From the NCBI RefSeq assembly GCF_000025985.1, contig NC_003228.3, forward strand, positions 3,720,001 through 3,784,000: a stretch of DNA of 64,000 nucleotides. The letters are read 5' to 3'. Source of the DNA: Bacteroides fragilis NCTC 9343 (lineage in GTDB: Bacteria > Bacteroidota > Bacteroidia > Bacteroidales > Bacteroidaceae). The notes beneath the pieces are model-generated. The model worked only from the letters and a program-made list of their open reading frames with translations, made no database searches and had not been told where the DNA came from. The position numbers and the translations under genes were made by a program. This document shows, piece by piece, positions 8,612 through 18,255 of this stretch. Every line of letters begins with the position of its first letter. Positions within the stretch are counted from its first letter, which is position 1.

Positions 8612-9385
8612 TCAAAACTTAAATCCGATCTTAAATGTCGGAGCGGCCAGCACACTGTAGTTGTGGCTGTCTGCCGACAGATCGCCAAGACCTGCTTGCG
8701 GGTTATACGTAGTCTTGTTGTACGTATATGCAAACGGATCAATCTGCGCACCGATATAGAGTGCAGGAAGAACAAAGTAGTCGACACCGATAGTCAAGGC
8801 GCCGCGAAGATTCCAACTCTCGGCAATAGATTTGCCCATAGAGGTCTCTTCATCATACTTCATTTCATTTTCACCGTAAGCAAAACCTACGCGAATACCT
8901 GTATACCACATCAGGTTAGGAACACGCTTGATGTTGAAATAACGATCAACACCTGCTGACACATTATAGGCGAACGACTGAGCATCGGCTACGGCACGAT
9001 AATTAGGAATCTCTCCCATATTCTCGTCAGCCGAGTTATTCTTATTCGAATCGTCTATTGTGCCGGGAACAGCCGGATAACCGGGGTTATTCGTGAAGCT
9101 GACACCGCCACCCAAATTTAGTTTCCACTGATCTTTGAAGAACCAGCCTCCTTCAAAACCAACCATCAGCTTTTTGTCTGCCCAGTTGGTAGAGAGCGCT
9201 CTGACTTCATAGTCAGTCAGCAGCCCCGAAGGGGCTGTGACACTTGTGTAACTATTGTATCCAACAGTAGCTGCTACCGTAAAGTCTCCTTTTTTAGGAG
9301 TATTGTCTTTACTGGAGTTCTGTGCATTCACTGCAAGACACAGCATGGGTAGAACGGCCAACACTAAAAGTCTTTTTATTTTCAT
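8612..9385 (-). CDS. Outer-membrane beta-barrel protein
   Basis: This is a 257-residue protein with a signal peptide (about residues 1-21, cut after VNAQ). The rest consists of alternating amphipathic strands ending in FKIGFKF, with a C-terminal Phe typical of outer-membrane barrels. It resembles the OmpW/OprF-like small-barrel proteins in general shape; I do not recognise the family. It starts 46 bases after the coiled-coil lipoprotein gene on the same strand, with no promoter between, so the two are probably co-expressed and may form one envelope complex. Function is unknown. Confidence 0.78.
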   Translation of the reverse strand: MKIKRLLVLAVLPMLCLAVNAQNSSKDNTPKKGDFTVAATVGYNSYTSVTAPSGLLTDYEVRALSTNWADKKLMVGFEGGWFFKDQWKLNLGGGVSFTNNPGYPAVPGTIDDSNKNNSADENMGEIPNYRAVADAQSFAYNVSAGVDRYFNIKRVPNLMWYTGIRVGFAYGENEMKYDEETSMGKSIAESWNLRGALTIGVDYFVLPALYIGAQIDPFAYTYNKTTYNPQAGLGDLSADSHNYSVLAAPTFKIGFKF

Positions 9386-9431
9386 ACGATACTTTTTTTA
9401 ATTTGTTGTTTTTTGCCGTTACTATTGGCGA

Positions 9432-10970
9432 TTATTTCTGTGCTTCGATAGCAGCTTCAATCTGAGCCTTCCAGTTATTTACGATTGCAGTCTGAGCTTC
9501 AATCTGAGTATTGATTGTTTCAATCTCAGCTTTCTTGCTGGCAATGGCGTCTTCTTGGCTATTGATCTGAGTTTTATAAGTAATAATCAGTTGTTCACAA
9601 CCAGCAATACTATATTTCAAATCTTCAATAGCTTTATCAACATCGAAAGCAGAGTTTGCAGCACTTGCAGCGGTCTGCCATTCAGCTTCAGCCTTGGAAG
9701 AAGCTTCTTGTGCGGCATTCAATTCTTTAAGAGCTGTTTCCAATGCTTCCGCAAGCGCTTTCTGATCCTCAACCGCTTTATCATAAGCCTTCAAATCGTC
9801 ACCCGAGAATGTAGCGATCAATGCGGCGAACTCCGCAACATCTGCTTCATTATCCGCTATTAGTTTTTTAGCTGATTCAATATTAGCCTTTACTTGATCA
9901 ACTTCTCCCTGCCAATAATCTACGTCACTTTGATTTACCGGATCAGCCTTTTTAGCATTCTCTAAATTAGTTTCCGCAGTAGCTAAATCTTTATACAGTC
10001 CTTTAGCAGGAGTTTCCCCTGCCTTAGGAGTGCCCAAATAACTTTTATTATATTTCAATGTATTAGCGAGTTCCTGCTTTTTACTTTCAACACCTGAAGC
10101 ATTCAATGTATAATATGGAATAGATTTATTAGCTGATAACGCTTTATTTTCCTGAGCATATACATTCCACCAACGTTTAGCTTCAAAAGTCTTTACACTG
10201 GCAACTGTCTTAATAGGATCTTTTACATAGTTTTCACCATTAGAATTAGGTTCCGGATAGTAGTAAGAATTAAATCTATAGCTAGCTTCTTCAAAAGCTT
10301 TGTTAGCATTGTATCTAGCCGTTTCTTTAGGTCCTACCAATGCGTTCACTTTATCGTATTCTTTACGCAATGTGATAGCCTTTTGTTCCAGCTCCGTCTT
10401 ATCCACCTTCTCGTACTTTTCATACAGTCCGATCTGGAAATTATAGTTTGCTATATATCTCTCTTGACGGGCAATATTGATTTCTTGCTGAGTCTTAAAA
10501 TCAACTATACCACTCTCCAAAGCAGTAAGTTCAGTGACTGCATTCAGTTTTCTACCGGTATATTGATTAAGCTCACCTACAGCAATAGAATATTGGCTAT
10601 AAAGTTCTCTCAATCGTTTGTCGGCAAGATCCAATAATGCCTGCTGATCTTGGGCAGCTTGCAATTTTGCTGCGGCAATATCTTGCTCGGCTTTAGCCTT
10701 GATCTGCTCAATTTTAACTGCAAACTTTTGTTTAGCTTCTTCAGTCATTTCTTTCTGATATTCAGCTTGTGCATTTTTCAATGCCGCTTCTGCCTCAGCT
10801 GTAATTTTTGTAGCCTCAGCTTGTGCATTTGCCAATGCTGCCAAGCCCTTTAACTGTTCAGCTTTCGCATTACGTACCGCTTCTACCGATGCCGATTCGT
10901 CATTGTCTACGCAAGCACCCAGTGACAAAGCACCCAGAAGCACTGCAACCATCATGAGTTTCTTTTTCAT
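9432..10970 (-). CDS. Coiled-coil outer-membrane lipoprotein
   Basis: This is a 512-residue lipoprotein with lipobox LGAC (Cys20), followed by VDNDE. That acidic run resembles the Bacteroidetes signal for surface exposure. Residues 25-150 are an Ala/Lys/Glu-rich heptad coiled coil (repeats such as AEAQAEATKITAEAEAAL). A less regular middle has Tyr/Asn-rich stretches, and more coiled coil runs from about 310 to the end (QKALAEALETALKELNAA). No enzyme motif is seen. It could be a long surface stalk or a spacer that ties the envelope to the barrel encoded just after it. I do not assign a function. Confidence 0.8.
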   Translation of the reverse strand: MKKKLMMVAVLLGALSLGACVDNDESASVEAVRNAKAEQLKGLAALANAQAEATKITAEAEAALKNAQAEYQKEMTEEAKQKFAVKIEQIKAKAEQDIAAAKLQAAQDQQALLDLADKRLRELYSQYSIAVGELNQYTGRKLNAVTELTALESGIVDFKTQQEINIARQERYIANYNFQIGLYEKYEKVDKTELEQKAITLRKEYDKVNALVGPKETARYNANKAFEEASYRFNSYYYPEPNSNGENYVKDPIKTVASVKTFEAKRWWNVYAQENKALSANKSIPYYTLNASGVESKKQELANTLKYNKSYLGTPKAGETPAKGLYKDLATAETNLENAKKADPVNQSDVDYWQGEVDQVKANIESAKKLIADNEADVAEFAALIATFSGDDLKAYDKAVEDQKALAEALETALKELNAAQEASSKAEAEWQTAASAANSAFDVDKAIEDLKYSIAGCEQLIITYKTQINSQEDAIASKKAEIETINTQIEAQTAIVNNWKAQIEAAIEAQK

Positions 10971-11049
10971 AATCTCAATTTTTTAGTGTTAATAATATAA
11001 GTAATTCAATATTAGTGTAATACCTTAATTCTTCTCTGTTCTATCAAAA

Positions 11050-11066
11050 TTGGCTATATTTGCCAA
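11050..11066 (-). promoter_or_regulatory. Small hairpin in the 5' leader of the lipoprotein operon
   Basis: TTGGC and GCCAA flank the heptamer TATATTT, a 5-bp stem 80 bases upstream of the lipoprotein start and downstream of its promoter. It may stabilise the transcript of what looks like an abundant envelope protein. Confidence 0.35.
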
Positions 11067-11131
11067 CTGCCAATGGTTAACATACTTTTTAAAGTTCCCT
11101 TTAATAATTGGGTATATTTAATTGTTCGAAG

Positions 11132-11163
11132 CAAATATAGATATTATAATTATACTAAGCAAG
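11132..11163 (-). promoter_or_regulatory. Promoter of the lipoprotein/barrel operon
   Basis: On the minus strand CTTG, 20 bases, then TATATTTG closely follow the Bacteroidetes -33/-7 pattern. It lies about 160 bases upstream of the lipoprotein start, giving a long leader that contains the 11050 hairpin. Confidence 0.6.
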
Positions 11164-11787
11164 AGTTAAGAGAAAAAAAATTCTAATTTTTCAATAAGGT
11201 TGAATTTTAATGGGATTTTATCATACAAGCCACATTCAAACTTCTTCTTCATGCGCCTTCAACACGCAACCCCAAAAAACACTTACGCGAATATAATCGT
11301 AAAAAAGCTCCCGGATAAAAAGAAAAAGAAACACAACTGCATTTACATATAATAAGGTATACCATATATATATCAGGCAGCTCCATCCTCCCATCTTCCA
11401 CCTGCCTTTTTCTCAGTTCCATCTACTCTAATCTACTAACGTAGAAGAAAGTGCTGATACAACTTGTTTTTCACGCTCACTTACAGTCTGCCATTTTGTA
11501 TTTTTAAAATGCGGAGAAGCGCTTTTTTACAGCCCAAAGGGAACGGATAGGATAAAAACGTGTGGATTTTGCAATAGTACAATTCACGCATCTTGTATTT
11601 AGAGGATATTTTGATCACAATAAAGGATTGTTGACGGATGTCGTAACAAGATCGAAGCCTGAAGTACCTGAATGATTTCAAAATGCTATTCGCATGCTAC
11701 CCGTTTGTGATTGGATTCCAGAAAGAAATACCCTTTTTTTTATTCTATTTATTGTTTTTTCTACAACCTGACCTTGCTTTTTTGTCT

Positions 11788-11845
11788 GAAAGTTAATATC
11801 CTGAAAGCAGGAAGTTAACTTCCTGCTTTCAGGATATTAACTTTC
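11788..11845. repeat. Perfect 58-bp palindrome
   Basis: The two 29-base arms (11788-11816 and 11817-11845) are exact reverse complements with no loop; the centre is GGAAGTTAACTTCC. The half-site GTTAACTTCCTG recurs at 11880-11891. It lies between divergent genes, far from both, and has no T-tract, so it is not a typical terminator. Confidence 0.9.
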
Positions 11846-12153
11846 TCTTGCCAAGAAGTTAGTTCTTTGTTTTTACGATGTTAACTTCCTGTTGCCGACT
11901 TCCGGATTTCATGGTATAAACAGGCTCAATATTTGCATTTCGCTTGCCGATCCACTCCTGTCTCACTATTTTTTTGAAAACAGAGAGTTATCCCAAGATC
12001 ACTTTTTCCCACTTTTTAATATAGATTTCGAGATATTGCTTACATAATAACAATCGGTAAGTATAGATACCGATGCTACTTTCAATGGCTACCCAAATCC
12101 CTATTCAGACACCTGCTTTTATAGATATGAACAATTAATGCCCATCATAGCCT

Positions 12154-12186
12154 TTTCAACCTAAATTATATATTGGTCTAACTTTG
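12154..12186 (+). promoter_or_regulatory. Promoter of the sugar permease at 12322
   Basis: TTTC, 21 bases, then TAACTTTG match the Bacteroidetes pattern. The predicted leader is about 130 bases long. Confidence 0.5.
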
Positions 12187-12321
12187 TTTATGTCTTGTAT
12201 TAGCTAACATAGTTATGAAGTACTCTTTCAAATTTCATTATAATATAGGTAAATAATATGTTTTCACACAACTTTCAAAACAAAAGATTGTTTCCCAAAC
12301 ATGTAATTCAAATGATCTCTT

Positions 12322-13587
12322 ATGAACCAAAAGCGCAATCAAACCAAAGTCGTAAACGTGTTTACCGTATTTATGGTAATGCTGATATTGTATTTTATCG
12401 TGGGACTTTTCACCGTCATCAATCAACAATTCCAGATACCGTTACAAACAGCTATGCTGCCCCACGATGGTAATATCACCAATGCATTGGTGACAATGCT
12501 GAATTTTTCATGGTTTCTTGCCTATCCCCTATCCGAAGGATTCGGAACACGATGGCTGGAAAAATACGGATACCGAAAAACATCTTATCTTGCCTTACTG
12601 ATACTTATCGCCGGACTGGCAATCTACGAAGCAGCTGTGCTTTTCCATATATATACGCCCATGCAGGTCTCCATCATCGGAAATCACATTTCTGTCGGCT
12701 TTTTCATTTTTCTGATCGGCTCTTTTGTGATCGGTGTAGCCGCAACGATCCTGCAAGTAGTGCTCAATCTATATCTCACAGTTTGCCGGATTGGTAAAAC
12801 AACAGCCTTGCAGCGACAGATGATCGGCGGAACAAGCAACTCGATAGGTATGGCTATCGCTCCGTTGGTAATCAGTTATCTGATATTTCACGGAACACCT
12901 TTGCACGACATCGTGACGAAGCAGTTCATTATCCCACTGATCATATTGATTCTGATCATGCTGATTATTACTCTTTTAGTTGGTAAAACACAAATGCCTT
13001 CTATCGACAATGTACGCCAAGCACCGGGAGAAAAATTTGATAAAAGCGTATGGTCCTTTAGAAACCTGAAATTAGGGGTATGGGGTATTTTCTTCTATGT
13101 AGGCATCGAGGTGGCCGTCGGAGCTAATGTCAATATGTATGCATCCGAACTCGGAGGATCGTTCGCCTCAAACGCTACCCACATGGCTGCCTTATATTGG
13201 GGATTGCTGTTATTGGGACGCTTCTTAGGCTCCTTTATCAAGCAGGTCCCTTCCGAAAAGCAACTGGTGATAGCCTCCATCGGAGCCATCGTACTACTCG
13301 TGCTTGCTATGCTGACGGCCAATCCCTGGATATTGACATTGATAGGCTTTTTTCATTCCATCATGTGGCCGGCCATTTTTACATTGGCAACCGACCAACT
13401 GGGGAAATATACCACTAAGGCATCCGGAGTGCTGACAATGGGAGTCATCGGCGGAGGTATTATCCCTCTTTTACAAGGAATCTTTGCCGATGTGATGGGT
13501 GGCAACTGGCTTTGGACATGGCTGTTGGTCATCGCCGGGGAAGCTTACATTTTGTATTATGGCCTAAATGGATACAAACAACATTAA
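12322..13587 (+). CDS. MFS sugar permease (FucP-like)
   Basis: This 421-residue protein has about twelve membrane segments and resembles FucP/glucose-galactose-type MFS permeases. It has the conserved YPLSEGFGTRWLEKYGYRKT loop region near residue 75 and a large soluble loop near 230-250. It is a single-gene unit with its own promoter and no catabolic genes beside it, so its substrate cannot be inferred. Its stop overlaps the convergent nitroreductase stop by 4 bases. Confidence 0.82.
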   Translation: MNQKRNQTKVVNVFTVFMVMLILYFIVGLFTVINQQFQIPLQTAMLPHDGNITNALVTMLNFSWFLAYPLSEGFGTRWLEKYGYRKTSYLALLILIAGLAIYEAAVLFHIYTPMQVSIIGNHISVGFFIFLIGSFVIGVAATILQVVLNLYLTVCRIGKTTALQRQMIGGTSNSIGMAIAPLVISYLIFHGTPLHDIVTKQFIIPLIILILIMLIITLLVGKTQMPSIDNVRQAPGEKFDKSVWSFRNLKLGVWGIFFYVGIEVAVGANVNMYASELGGSFASNATHMAALYWGLLLLGRFLGSFIKQVPSEKQLVIASIGAIVLLVLAMLTANPWILTLIGFFHSIMWPAIFTLATDQLGKYTTKASGVLTMGVIGGGIIPLLQGIFADVMGGNWLWTWLLVIAGEAYILYYGLNGYKQH

Positions 13588-14312
13588 ACTCTATGATAAA
13601 CTTCATCAAACGGTACTCTGCCCCGTTCACCCCAGATTCCTTTGTTTCCATCCCGTATTCCACAGGCGATCACCATGTTCACTTCCGCCCCATGAGGCAA
13701 CTTCAATAGTTTCTTCATTTGTTTGCTGTCAAAACCCTCCAAAGGACAGGTATCATATCCTTCGTTTGCCATGGCAATCATAAATGTCTGGGCAGCCAGT
13801 GCACAAGATTTGTGGACGACAACACGCATATCACTTTCGGAAACTTCACGCACAATGGGGCGGAAAAGGCCGATAGCCTTAGCCAATACAGATCTCAGGA
13901 GTCCCAGTATCCTAAAGAAGCGGGCATACAGAAACGGCATTAGCTTTCCATAATAGAGCTCTCTGTCTTTAATACGTTTTTCCTGACGTTCTTTGGGACT
14001 GTTTCGTCTCACGTTTCCTCTTTCAAAATCAAGCACGAACTTTGCCCGGATCCGGTATAAATCCTGACGCGTAACAAAAACAACAACCTCCGAAGCCGTT
14101 GAAGTTGCGGTCTGATCAAGGCAGGCTTTGGATATTTTTGCCAGCAATTCCGGCTGTATGACTTGATAAAACTCCCACAATTGCATATTTGAACTGTTAG
14201 GCGCCAATGTTGCCAGTTCCAGACAATGTTTCACTTTCTCAGGGTCCAACGGCTTCGTTTTATCAAACACCCGCACGGAACGACGATAATTTAAGACTTC
14301 TTCTAAATTCAT
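13584..14312 (-). CDS. Nitroreductase-family flavoprotein
   Basis: This is a 242-residue protein with the N-terminal FMN-binding signature YRRSVRVFDKTKPLD and the APNSSNMQLWEF segment typical of nitroreductases. It is slightly long because of a basic insert around residues 100-140 (KERQEKRIKDRELYYGK). It should bind FMN and reduce an unknown substrate with NAD(P)H. It starts 18 bases after the DJ-1/PfpI gene on the same strand, so the two probably form an operon, perhaps for electrophile or redox stress. Confidence 0.87.
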   Translation of the reverse strand: MNLEEVLNYRRSVRVFDKTKPLDPEKVKHCLELATLAPNSSNMQLWEFYQVIQPELLAKISKACLDQTATSTASEVVVFVTRQDLYRIRAKFVLDFERGNVRRNSPKERQEKRIKDRELYYGKLMPFLYARFFRILGLLRSVLAKAIGLFRPIVREVSESDMRVVVHKSCALAAQTFMIAMANEGYDTCPLEGFDSKQMKKLLKLPHGAEVNMVIACGIRDGNKGIWGERGRVPFDEVYHRV

Positions 14313-14330
14313 TTCCTATAATAATCAAAA

Positions 14331-15029
14331 TTACTTTTCGCGACTCAATTGCCGCATTACAACTTCTGCCATTTCTTTTGAACTGAACGGGTTTTGTCCC
14401 GTTATCAGGTTACAGTCCACCACTACTTTCGAGGTCATCGGAATCAATGCCTTCTCGTAGTCGGCTCCTCTCTTTTCGAGTGCAGCCTCAAGGTCGAAAG
14501 GTACTTCCTTTTTTCTCCCGGCCAAACTTTCTTCAAACCAAGAAAAGCCTGTGATCTTTTTATCTTTGATAAGATACTCTCCTCCGGACAGTTTAACATT
14601 CAAAAGCCCGCTTACACCATGACAGATGGCCGCTACTGCTTTATCACTCTCATAATGCTTTTCAATAATCGCCTGCAATACAGTATCGTCAGGAAAATCA
14701 TACATCGCACCATGACCACCTGCCAAATAAACACAGTCAAATAGCTGTCCGGAAACTTCGGCTAAACTTTTTGCATGCTGCAATTCACGCCTGAATTCAA
14801 GATCATCCCAATAATCCTTAGAAAGTTTGTCCAACATCATCGGTTTTAGACTCTCCGGATCAACAGGAACATTGCCGCCCTTGGGGCTTGCGACGGTTAT
14901 TTCATACCCTGCCTCTTCGGCACAATGATAGATATGGGTCAACTCACTGAGCCATAACCCTGTTTGCAGGTTACCATCGGCATACATATCGGTTCCGGTT
15001 ACAACAATCAGCATCTTTAAAGCATCCAT
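14331..15029 (-). CDS. DJ-1/PfpI-family protein (Hsp31-like)
   Basis: This 232-residue protein has the nucleophile elbow AAICHG with Cys136 and His137, an upstream LAGGHGAMYDF motif and a Glu at 29. Together these match the class-I glutamine-amidotransferase-like Hsp31/HchA subgroup. Members act as glyoxalase III or as protein/nucleotide deglycases and holding chaperones. Which applies here is not readable. It is likely co-transcribed with the nitroreductase gene. Confidence 0.87.
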   Translation of the reverse strand: MDALKMLIVVTGTDMYADGNLQTGLWLSELTHIYHCAEEAGYEITVASPKGGNVPVDPESLKPMMLDKLSKDYWDDLEFRRELQHAKSLAEVSGQLFDCVYLAGGHGAMYDFPDDTVLQAIIEKHYESDKAVAAICHGVSGLLNVKLSGGEYLIKDKKITGFSWFEESLAGRKKEVPFDLEAALEKRGADYEKALIPMTSKVVVDCNLITGQNPFSSKEMAEVVMRQLSREK

Positions 15030-15158
15030 AATATATTATTTTATAGTGACGTGATATAGAAACGCACCTACAACCGACTTGTTATCTTGCTAACCGGAGT
15101 TTTAACTTTATTTTCGGTGGCTACGGTCATCCCTATTTTCAGTACACCGGACACATCA

Positions 15159-15998
15159 TCAGAGAACTTCAAACTGCCGCTTCGCACATTCGTATCCTTC
15201 CTCATAGAGATCGGTCAGTTTTTGAATATCACGTTCAATGCGGTCCACCACAACAGGCTTCTGAGGACGGATGACAAGGATGTCCCCCTCCTCTTCCATA
15301 CGCTCTACCATCTCTAACTGTGCATTGTACGCAGCACAACGCCGACTTAACGCTTCCCGCATCTTGGGGTATTTACGATAGACAAAAGGAGGAATACGGA
15401 TGTCTTTGTTCTCTTTCCGATAACCACGATTCCGGGTGAGGACAACTACATTATTCCGATATCCGTCGTGTATGGCACGTTGCAAAGGAATTGAATCTAC
15501 AATACCGCCATCCAGCATAGGGATGCCGTCTACATAAGCTATGGGACAAACGAAAGGAAGGCTGCTGGAAGCACGGACGATGTCGATTACACGGTTCTTA
15601 TCCTTTTTTTCCTCAAAGTAATCGGCTTCCCCGGTCAGGCAATTGGTAGTCACCATCACATATCGTTCGGGCGAATCAAAGTATGCCTGATAATCGTAAG
15701 GAAGAATATGTTCGGGAAATTCCGTAAAGAGAAGATCGAAGTCCAGGATATTCCGTTTCTTGAGCAAATGCTTCAATCCGATATAATGGTACTTCTCTAA
15801 CAAGTCGATGTTACTGTACTTGGCCCGTCCACGCTGGCGAGACATATACGAAAGCCCGTTGCAAGCTCCCGCAGAGACCCCGATTGTATAGGGAAAACGA
15901 ATATCATGGTCCATCAGATAGTCCAGTACCCCACAGGTAAATACGCCGCGCATACCTCCTCCTTCGAGTACCAGACCGGTTTGATTATCAATTGTCAT
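15159..15998 (-). CDS. Patatin-like phospholipase (RssA/YjjU type)
   Basis: This 279-residue protein has the oxyanion loop GGGMRG at residues 13-18, the nucleophile elbow GVSAG with Ser42 and the catalytic DGG with Asp163. It has no signal peptide, so it should act in the cytosol or at the inner face of the membrane as an acyl hydrolase. Length and motifs match the bacterial YjjU group. It stands alone between the DJ-1 operon and the antiporter gene. Confidence 0.9.
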   Translation of the reverse strand: MTIDNQTGLVLEGGGMRGVFTCGVLDYLMDHDIRFPYTIGVSAGACNGLSYMSRQRGRAKYSNIDLLEKYHYIGLKHLLKKRNILDFDLLFTEFPEHILPYDYQAYFDSPERYVMVTTNCLTGEADYFEEKKDKNRVIDIVRASSSLPFVCPIAYVDGIPMLDGGIVDSIPLQRAIHDGYRNNVVVLTRNRGYRKENKDIRIPPFVYRKYPKMREALSRRCAAYNAQLEMVERMEEEGDILVIRPQKPVVVDRIERDIQKLTDLYEEGYECAKRQFEVL

Positions 15999-16065
15999 CT
16001 TTCAAAATAATTAGTCGTTAGAATTCAGTAATCAATACGAATCAGCAGTTGTCGGGTTTGAAACT

Positions 16066-18255
16066 TCAACCCTTCTTAGGCCTCCGGATGACCAACAGTG
16101 AAGGCAAATCGCGGAACACCTCTTCTTCTTCGGACAGCTTCGTATAAGATAAGTGACTCATCACAAGCAAGCCATCCTTCGCTGCCGAAGTCAGATTGGC
16201 AGCACCACTAAAAGGCTGCGTCCGGATCTGAGACGAATATTTTGCCAAGATCGGATCGGTCGATTGCCGGAAAGCTTCATCATCCGTATCAAAAAGGAAG
16301 AGATGAACCTGTGCTCCCCCTTCCAACATACTTTCAAGATAAGTCAACAAAAAAGCATCAATCACTCCCCCCAGTACGAAAGAGACGGGGGAGCTGCCGC
16401 TATAGCCACGATTGACAAAAACAGCAACCGGACATTTCACCTGCTCCATTACATCGTCTATCTTATCGCGAAACAGAGAGAGCCACAGCACCCCATTGCT
16501 TCCCGCAGTATCCGGCCTGTACTTGCTACCGGCTCCCAACAGAAACATATCGGGACGCTCTTTTCGTGCCAACCGGATCATATCCTGTACCAATTTATCG
16601 GTTACCCGGTAACGATTCTCAACGCTAAGTCCCAATTCGGAAGCTTTTTCGTCCACGAGGGAAAAACTATCTCGGGCATACTGTTCTGCATTCAGGGGGT
16701 TCAGATCCGTACCCACTGTAAAATGGGCAGCAACGACCTGGGCAGCTTTCATCTTCTTTCCGAACAATAAGAAAAAGATGGAAAGCAGGCTGCGTCCCGA
16801 CTCCGGCCTGCCAAAACAGAAGACCAGCTTCAGCTTGGCCGACAAGCGTTCTTCACGACGGGCAAAAATCCGCTCGACAAGGTGTAACAACGGAGTCGTC
16901 ATAAAAGTAGTTACCAATGCCATAATGACGAGGATTACAAAGATAGAAGGCGGAAGTACTCCCATTTCGTATCCGATATTCAGTGCCACCAGTTCCATCA
17001 GTCCCCGTGTATTCATCAGCGTACCGATAGTAAAACTGTCTTTCCAGGACTCACCTACCAAACGCGCGGCAACAGCACATCCTCCCAGTTTTCCTGCTAC
17101 GGCAACCGTAATCAGCAGCAGGCAGACACCCCAAAGCGCCGGACTGTTGATCAATCCGATCTCGGTACGCAATCCTGTAAAGGCAAAGAAAAGAGGAAGG
17201 AAAAAGACAAGGGCAATATCTTCTACTTTTTCCATCATCACCTTGCGGAATCCGATGCTGGGCGGCATCACCACTCCTGCCATGAAAGCACCGAACAGGG
17301 CATGAATACCGATAATCTCGGTAAGCGTGGAAGAAATGATGAGAATCAGCAGAATCAGCGCCACAAATGTTTTGTTAATCACCTCCTGATTGGCATACAC
17401 CTCTCCCACTTTCTTGAGGAAAGGACGTACCACCATAAACATGATAATGATATAAAGAGCCGTCAGCCCGATGGCGTAAAGGGCACTGGCAAACGTTCCC
17501 GCCTTGGCTATGGCGATGACTACAGCCAGCAGACACCAGGCAGTGACGTCATCATTGGCAGCCGAAGCAATGGCCAAAGTTCCCAAAGAAGTCTTTGTCA
17601 TATTCCGTTCCTGAATGATGCGTGCCAACACCGGAAAAGCGGTTATACTCATTGAGATACCGATGAAGAGGGCAAACGGCAGAAAGGCGGTCTGGGCAGC
17701 CGCATACTCTTCATAAATCCAGTAGGATGCCACGATGCCGAGGAAGAACGGAACCAATATACCCGCATGGCTGATGACCAATGTTTCGTTTATCTTGTTT
17801 TTGAGTACGCTAAAGTCTAGTTCCATCCCGATTACGAACATGAAAAGAACCAGTCCGACCTGGCTCAGCAACTCCAGATTGGTAAGAGATTCGGGAGGGA
17901 AAAGGGCTTGAAACACATCCGGGAAAAAATAGCCTAACACAGAAGGCCCCAACACAATACCCGCCACAATCTCACCAATCACCCCGGGCTGCCCGATATG
18001 CTTGAACAGAAAGCCGAAAAGCCTTACCATCAGCAGGACAGCAATGATCTGTATCAGCAATATACTCAAGGGATGATGTAAGTTGTCGGTGACAAACTGA
18101 CAAAACATAGTGAAAGGAGTGTCTTCTGCGACAGTTGACGATGCTACCGCATGGTGTGAAAAACGATCTCCCTCCTCGATAGCCATGTAAATAAGCGCCC
18201 CGAAAAGGAGCAACATAACCGCATAAATAAGATAATTCTTTTTGGCTCTCTGCAT
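16066..18255 (-). CDS. Cation/proton antiporter (CPA2) with universal-stress domain
   Basis: This 729-residue protein starts with a lone hydrophobic segment, followed by a CPA2-type exchanger domain with about twelve helices (residues 65-460). That domain includes GQPGVIGEIVAGIVLGPSVL and the ASAANDDVTAW segment carrying the ion-binding Asp pair. The C-terminal 230 residues form a soluble UspA-like region (VVAAHFTVGTDLNPLNAEQY; LVQDMIRLARKERPDMFLLG). It should exchange Na+ or K+ for H+ at the inner membrane. The Usp region may bind a nucleotide and gate transport. Confidence 0.9.
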   Translation of the reverse strand: MQRAKKNYLIYAVMLLLFGALIYMAIEEGDRFSHHAVASSTVAEDTPFTMFCQFVTDNLHHPLSILLIQIIAVLLMVRLFGFLFKHIGQPGVIGEIVAGIVLGPSVLGYFFPDVFQALFPPESLTNLELLSQVGLVLFMFVIGMELDFSVLKNKINETLVISHAGILVPFFLGIVASYWIYEEYAAAQTAFLPFALFIGISMSITAFPVLARIIQERNMTKTSLGTLAIASAANDDVTAWCLLAVVIAIAKAGTFASALYAIGLTALYIIIMFMVVRPFLKKVGEVYANQEVINKTFVALILLILIISSTLTEIIGIHALFGAFMAGVVMPPSIGFRKVMMEKVEDIALVFFLPLFFAFTGLRTEIGLINSPALWGVCLLLITVAVAGKLGGCAVAARLVGESWKDSFTIGTLMNTRGLMELVALNIGYEMGVLPPSIFVILVIMALVTTFMTTPLLHLVERIFARREERLSAKLKLVFCFGRPESGRSLLSIFFLLFGKKMKAAQVVAAHFTVGTDLNPLNAEQYARDSFSLVDEKASELGLSVENRYRVTDKLVQDMIRLARKERPDMFLLGAGSKYRPDTAGSNGVLWLSLFRDKIDDVMEQVKCPVAVFVNRGYSGSSPVSFVLGGVIDAFLLTYLESMLEGGAQVHLFLFDTDDEAFRQSTDPILAKYSSQIRTQPFSGAANLTSAAKDGLLVMSHLSYTKLSEEEEVFRDLPSLLVIRRPKKG

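Larger units (their letters stand above)
10971..12321. other. Long AT-rich intergenic region
   Basis: About 1.35 kb carries no convincing gene. It holds the promoter and 5' hairpin of the lipoprotein operon at the left end, a perfect 58-bp palindrome in the middle and the promoter of the downstream permease at the right end. A 66-codon minus-strand frame at 11481-11681 has no recognisable features and I do not call it. Between 11200 and 11780 I see no structured element that I could support as an RNA gene. Confidence 0.6.

Noticed and set aside
11481..11681. A 66-codon minus frame in the long AT-rich gap
   Set aside because: No signal peptide, motif, promoter or usual composition; likely chance.
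11788..11845. The 58-bp palindrome as a terminator
   Set aside because: No T-tract on either strand, and it is more than 470 bases from the nearest gene on both sides.
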